Below, one piece after another: positions 60,732 through 64,000 of a stretch of 64,000 nt of DNA. Source of the DNA: JAJNBA01 sp035512775 (lineage in GTDB: Bacteria; Actinomycetota; UBA4738; HRBIN12); NCBI GenBank assembly GCA_035512775.1, contig DATKDI010000006.1:4372-68371 (forward strand). Direction: 5' to 3'. The position numbers and the translations under genes were made by a program. Numbering within the stretch: the first letter of the stretch is position 1; every line of letters starts with the position of its first letter. The notes under the pieces are model-generated. The model had not been told where the DNA came from. It was given only the letters and a program-made list of their open reading frames with translations, and did no database searches.

Positions 60732-62717
60732 ATGGAGCGGGACCTGCGCGAGTCTCCCCTCTACCGGGAGGTCGAAGACCACTTCCGGAGGGTCTACGAG
60801 CCGGGCTTCGGCAAGGTCACGGAGCCGTCGGATCCCCGCCCCTCACCGGACGGGCGGTGGGTCGCATTCACCGGTGCGATGTGGGAGAAGCTCGAGGGAA
60901 CCCCGAAGACGAGGATCTGCCTCGCCTCGACCGACGCCGAGGCCGACGTCCGCAGTGCTCGGCAAGTGTCGTCCGGCCCGGATCATGACGTCGGCGCGAG
61001 GTGGTCACCGGATGCCCGTCGTCTCAGCTTCCTCTCGGATCGCCGGGAGAAGGGCCGCCTGCAGCTCCACGTCCTGACCGTGGACGGGGTGGGTGAGGCG
61101 GAAGCCCTGCCAGAGATCGAAGGGACGATCGAGGATCACGCGTGGTCACCTGATGGCTCGCGGATCCTCGTGCTGGCCGCCGGTCTCCACGCCGACAGTG
61201 CCGGCGCGGAAGGCTCCGGAGCGCTGGAGTCGGAGAAGGACCTTCCGGACTGGACCCCGAAGGTCGACTCGTGGGAGGACCGTCAGGTCTGGCGCCGCCT
61301 GTGGCTGGTCGAGGTCTCGTCGAGCGAGGCCCGGCCGCTCTCGCGAGACGATCTCAACGTCTGGGAGGCGGACTGGTGCGGAAACGGTGCCGTCGTCGCG
61401 GTGGCCTCCGAGAACCCGGGTGAGTCGGCCTGGTACACGGCTCCGCTCGTGCTGATCGATGTCGCGAAGGGCGAGGATCGGGCGCTCGCGAAGAGCAACG
61501 TGCAGTTCGGGCTCCCGGTGGGCGCGGCCGATGGATCGCGTGTCGCGGCGATCGAGGCGCCGTGCAGCGATCGCCAGCTCGTCTCCGGCGGTGTCCTGAT
61601 CGCGACCCCCGATGGGACCTCGGACCGGCGCGTCGAGGTCGGGGACGCGGATGTCACGTGGATCGGGTTCCGGAGGGACGGACGGCTCGCCTACACCGCC
61701 CTTCGGCGCGGCGACACCGTGTTCGGACACATCGATCCCTCGACGGGCGATCGGGACGAGGCCTGGTCGACGACCGACGGGGTGGGCGGATGGGCGCCGT
61801 ACGCCGCGCCGATCGGGGACGACGGGTTCGCGTTCGTGCGTCAGGGCTTCGCCCGGCCGTCGGAGGTTGCCGTCGTGGAGGGTGGCGCCGATCGGACGGT
61901 CGCGTCCTTCCGTCACGAGGGACACGATCACGCCCGGAGCCTGGTCGGACGCGCCGAGCGAGTGACGTGGAATGCACCGGACGGCCTCGAGATCGACGGG
62001 TTCCTGTTGGCGCCCGAGGGCGACGGGCCACACCCGCTGGTCCTGCACATCCACGGCGGCCCTGTCTGGTCGTATCAGGAATCGTTCCCGAGACCCTCCC
62101 TCTCGTGGCTCGTGTCACGCGGCTACGCGGTCCTGATGCCGAATCCCCGGGGGTCCACGGGGCGCGGGAGGGCATTCCTCGAGGCGGTGATCGGCGACAT
62201 GGGCGGCGCGGACGCGCACGACGACCTCGCGGGCGTCGATGCGCTCGTGGCGCGCGGTGACGCCGATCCGGAACGGATCGGCGTCACCGGCGGCAGCTAC
62301 GGAGGCTTCATGTCCTGCTGGCTCCCGATCGTCGATCAGCGCTTCAAGGCGGCGGTCGCGATCTCGCCCGTGACCGACTACTTCAGCCAGCACTGGAACA
62401 GCAACATCGGCGGATGGGACTCGTGGTTCCTCGGTGGGCGGCCTGAGGACGGGGCCGAGCACTACCGGGAGCGGAGCCCGGTGTTCTTCGCGGACCGGGT
62501 CACGACGCCGACGCTGCTCACCGCAGGGACGGAGGACCGGTGCACGCCTCCCGGCCAGGCGATCGAGTTCTACCGCGCCCTGCACGCCCAGGGTGTGCCG
62601 GTGGAGGTCGCGATCTATCCGGGCGAGGGACACGGGGTGAGGAAGTTCCCCGCCTATCTCGACCTCGTCACCCGGATGACCGCCTGGTTCGAGCGGTTCA
62701 TGCCCGCGCGGCAGTAG
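60732..62717 (+). CDS. S9 family prolyl oligopeptidase-type peptidase
   Basis: This 661-residue protein has an N-terminal beta-propeller with WSPD repeats (RPSPDGRWVAFTG, ARWSPDARRLSFLSD, HAWSPDGSRILVL). A C-terminal alpha/beta hydrolase follows with LVLHIHGGPVWSYQESF, the nucleophile VTGGSYGGFMSCWL, the Asp in AGTEDRCTPPGQ and the His in YPGEGHGVRKFP. It matches acylaminoacyl-peptidase/dipeptidyl-peptidase relatives that cleave short peptides. There is no signal peptide. It ends directly against the aminotransferase ATG (TAG–ATG), so they form an operon. Confidence 0.9.
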   Translation: MERDLRESPLYREVEDHFRRVYEPGFGKVTEPSDPRPSPDGRWVAFTGAMWEKLEGTPKTRICLASTDAEADVRSARQVSSGPDHDVGARWSPDARRLSFLSDRREKGRLQLHVLTVDGVGEAEALPEIEGTIEDHAWSPDGSRILVLAAGLHADSAGAEGSGALESEKDLPDWTPKVDSWEDRQVWRRLWLVEVSSSEARPLSRDDLNVWEADWCGNGAVVAVASENPGESAWYTAPLVLIDVAKGEDRALAKSNVQFGLPVGAADGSRVAAIEAPCSDRQLVSGGVLIATPDGTSDRRVEVGDADVTWIGFRRDGRLAYTALRRGDTVFGHIDPSTGDRDEAWSTTDGVGGWAPYAAPIGDDGFAFVRQGFARPSEVAVVEGGADRTVASFRHEGHDHARSLVGRAERVTWNAPDGLEIDGFLLAPEGDGPHPLVLHIHGGPVWSYQESFPRPSLSWLVSRGYAVLMPNPRGSTGRGRAFLEAVIGDMGGADAHDDLAGVDALVARGDADPERIGVTGGSYGGFMSCWLPIVDQRFKAAVAISPVTDYFSQHWNSNIGGWDSWFLGGRPEDGAEHYRERSPVFFADRVTTPTLLTAGTEDRCTPPGQAIEFYRALHAQGVPVEVAIYPGEGHGVRKFPAYLDLVTRMTAWFERFMPARQ

Positions 62718-63863
62718 ATGGACCTCACCGACTGGCGCTCGGAGTTCCCCGTCCTCGAACGGAAGACGTACCTGATCAGTGCGTCGCTCGGCCCGGTCTC
62801 GCGCCGGTCGGCGGCCTACCTGCAGGAGTACATGGAGGCGTGGAGCGCCAAGGGCGCACCCGATCACGTGTGGTTCGAGGACATCTTCCCGCGGATGGGC
62901 GCCCTCAAGCGTTCGTTCTCCGCGCTCGCGGGCTGCGACCCGGACGAGGTGGCGATCACCACCAACATCTCGATCGCGCTCTCCACGATCGCGTCGTGCC
63001 TCGACCTTTCGGGCGCGCGGCGCACCGTGATCTTGTCCGAGCTGGACTTCCCCACCGACGGTCACGTGTGGATCGCGTGGGCTCGGAAGGCCGGCGCCGA
63101 GATCCGGTGGCTCCGGAGCCCCGACGGCCTGACGATCCCCTTGGAGGAGTACGACCGGGCCATCGACGAACGCACCGCGCTGGTGATGGTCAATCGTGTG
63201 CTGTACCGGTCGAGCGCGATCGTCGACGCGAAAGCGGTGTGCGCGATCGCGCGCGAGCGTGGCGCCCTCTCGTTCCTCGATGACTACCACGGCCTGGGGA
63301 TCGTGCCGCTCGACCTCCACGACCTCGGGTGCGACCTGTACACGGCCGGCGTCCTCAAGTGGATGCTCGGCGGCCCAGGCCTCGTGTTCCTCTATGCCCG
63401 CCGGGAGCTCCTGCCGTCCCTCGAACCCGCGCTGACCGGCTGGTTCGGACAGCGAGAGCCGTTCGCGTTCGACACCGAGCATCTCGACTACCACCCCACG
63501 GCGCGACGCCTCGAGCACGGCACGCCGCCGGCCCCCGTCTTCTTCATCGCACAGGGCGGGATCGACATCATCTCGGAGGTCGGGCCGGCGGCCATCCGTG
63601 CGAGACAGGGCGAGCTCACCGATCACCTGATCGCGCGGGCGGATGAGGCGGGACTCGAGGTCCGCACGCCCCGGGACAAGGATCTCCGGGGGGGCGTGGT
63701 CAACGTCAAGGTGGGGCCGGAGGCGGAGAAGATCTGCCACGAGCTCCTCGCTCGCGACGTGTGCACCGACTTCCGGGGCGACGGGCTCCGCATCAGTCCC
63801 CACTTCTTCAACACGGAGGACGACATCGACCGGTGCTTCGAGGTGCTGCGGGCGTTGGTCTAG
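62718..63863 (+). CDS. Class V aminotransferase-fold PLP enzyme
   Basis: This 381-residue PLP enzyme is related to cysteine desulfurase/kynureninase. It has YLISASLGPVSRRSAAYL at the N-terminus, ITTNISIALSTIASCL, the cofactor pocket SFLDDYHGLGIVPLDL and the Schiff-base Lys214 in YTAGVLKWMLGGPG. The end RISPHFFNTEDDIDRCFEVL is the usual family C-terminus, so the protein appears complete. Its substrate is unknown. The stop codon TAG lies within a CTAG at which an IS481-type element has inserted, leaving the reading frame intact. Confidence 0.88.
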   Translation: MDLTDWRSEFPVLERKTYLISASLGPVSRRSAAYLQEYMEAWSAKGAPDHVWFEDIFPRMGALKRSFSALAGCDPDEVAITTNISIALSTIASCLDLSGARRTVILSELDFPTDGHVWIAWARKAGAEIRWLRSPDGLTIPLEEYDRAIDERTALVMVNRVLYRSSAIVDAKAVCAIARERGALSFLDDYHGLGIVPLDLHDLGCDLYTAGVLKWMLGGPGLVFLYARRELLPSLEPALTGWFGQREPFAFDTEHLDYHPTARRLEHGTPPAPVFFIAQGGIDIISEVGPAAIRARQGELTDHLIARADEAGLEVRTPRDKDLRGGVVNVKVGPEAEKICHELLARDVCTDFRGDGLRISPHFFNTEDDIDRCFEVLRALV

Positions 63864-64000
63864 CTGTGCTTCCTCGGGACGTTGTTCAAGACCGTGATCG
63901 GCGTCTTGCCCGCATGCGCCATGTGGGGTCGATGGTAGTTGTAGTGGTGGAGCCAGCGCTCGAGTTCGGTGGTGCGTGAGTCGTTCGAGTCGTAGGCCCG
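63859..64000. mobile_element. IS481-type insertion element, one end
   Basis: The element end appears to start at 63865 with TGTGCTTCC. Immediately before it is TCTAGC (63859–63864), matching the NCTAGN target preferred by Bordetella IS481. The CTAG supplies stop codons to both the transposase (minus) and the aminotransferase (plus). The other end and its target duplicate are outside the window. Confidence 0.65.
63860..64000 (-). CDS. IS481-family transposase, C-terminal fragment (cut by window edge)
   Basis: The minus-strand frame is open from the window end and reads SRTTELERWLHHYNYHRPHM, then HAGKTPITVLNNVPRKHS and stop. HHYNYHRPH with a TPI segment and a LNNV ending is the characteristic C-terminus of IS481-type DDE transposases (integrase core). 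The TAG stop lies in the flanking CTAG, not inside the element. The rest of the gene lies beyond the window. Confidence 0.85.
   Translation of the reverse strand, partial: RAYDSNDSRTTELERWLHHYNYHRPHMAHAGKTPITVLNNVPRKHS

Overview
This is a GC-rich chromosomal window from an actinobacterial lineage (Actinomycetota). The evidence is a complete Pup–proteasome locus (arc/mpa, dop, pup, prcB, prcA, pafA, pafB, pafC) next to tatA, tatC and helY, in the order familiar from mycobacteria. An Lnt–Ppm1 fusion, a DUF4193 protein and a uvrC–rapZ–gap–pgk–tpiA–secG backbone support this. whiA and yvcK are missing from their usual place between rapZ and gap, and ttuA/ttuB sit beside the proteasome genes. I therefore infer a deep-branching, probably uncultivated lineage rather than a streptomycete or mycobacterium.

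Layout. 1–2.3 kb: Lnt–Ppm1 fusion (cut by the window edge) and DUF4193. 2.6–4.8 kb: an amidohydrolase translationally coupled to a compact reverse-transcriptase-like protein. 5–9.7 kb: an Lrp/AsnC regulator, an unusual FtsH-like membrane protease, cysS and a small possibly truncated ORF. 9.7–16.9 kb: M24 peptidase, a divergent lipid-kinase-like protein, HelY helicase, an alpha/beta hydrolase, a canonical lipid kinase and a membrane-anchored unknown. 16.9–21.9 kb: tatC, tatA, two small proteins, pafC, pafB, then DUF3866 on the other strand. 21.9–28.9 kb: proteasome and pupylation genes with two small undescribed proteins. 29–31 kb: trmI, ttuA and ttuB (tRNA modification). 31–36.4 kb: an HtrA-type lipoprotein protease, two tandem GcvT/DmdA-like proteins and a second amidohydrolase. 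36.4–43.3 kb: an ABC-F protein and a KdpDE-like two-component pair divergent from a KimA-like K+ transporter. 43.3–50 kb: tRNA-Leu(GAG), secG and a five-gene Dpp/Opp operon. 50–60.7 kb: tpiA, pgk, gap, rapZ, uvrC, a cupredoxin lipoprotein and uvrA. 60.7–63.9 kb: an S9 peptidase and a class V aminotransferase. The window ends in an IS481-type transposase inserted exactly at the aminotransferase stop codon.

How the genes work together. Pup is ligated to targets by PafA, removed by Dop, and delivered by Arc/Mpa to the PrcAB core. PafB and PafC are the DNA-damage activator of mycobacteria, and the uvrA promoter here carries a PafBC-like element. TtuB is predicted to be the sulfur carrier for TtuA, and TrmI methylates a neighbouring T-loop position. 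The KdpDE-like pair probably controls the divergently encoded K+ transporter.

A strong genome-level signal is transcription architecture: at least seven genes (cysS, pafA, ttuB, an amidohydrolase, uvrC, uvrA and the S9 peptidase) have a TANNNT hexamer ending exactly six bases before the start codon, which predicts leaderless mRNAs. The least explained element is the reverse-transcriptase-like gene at 4.1–4.8 kb.
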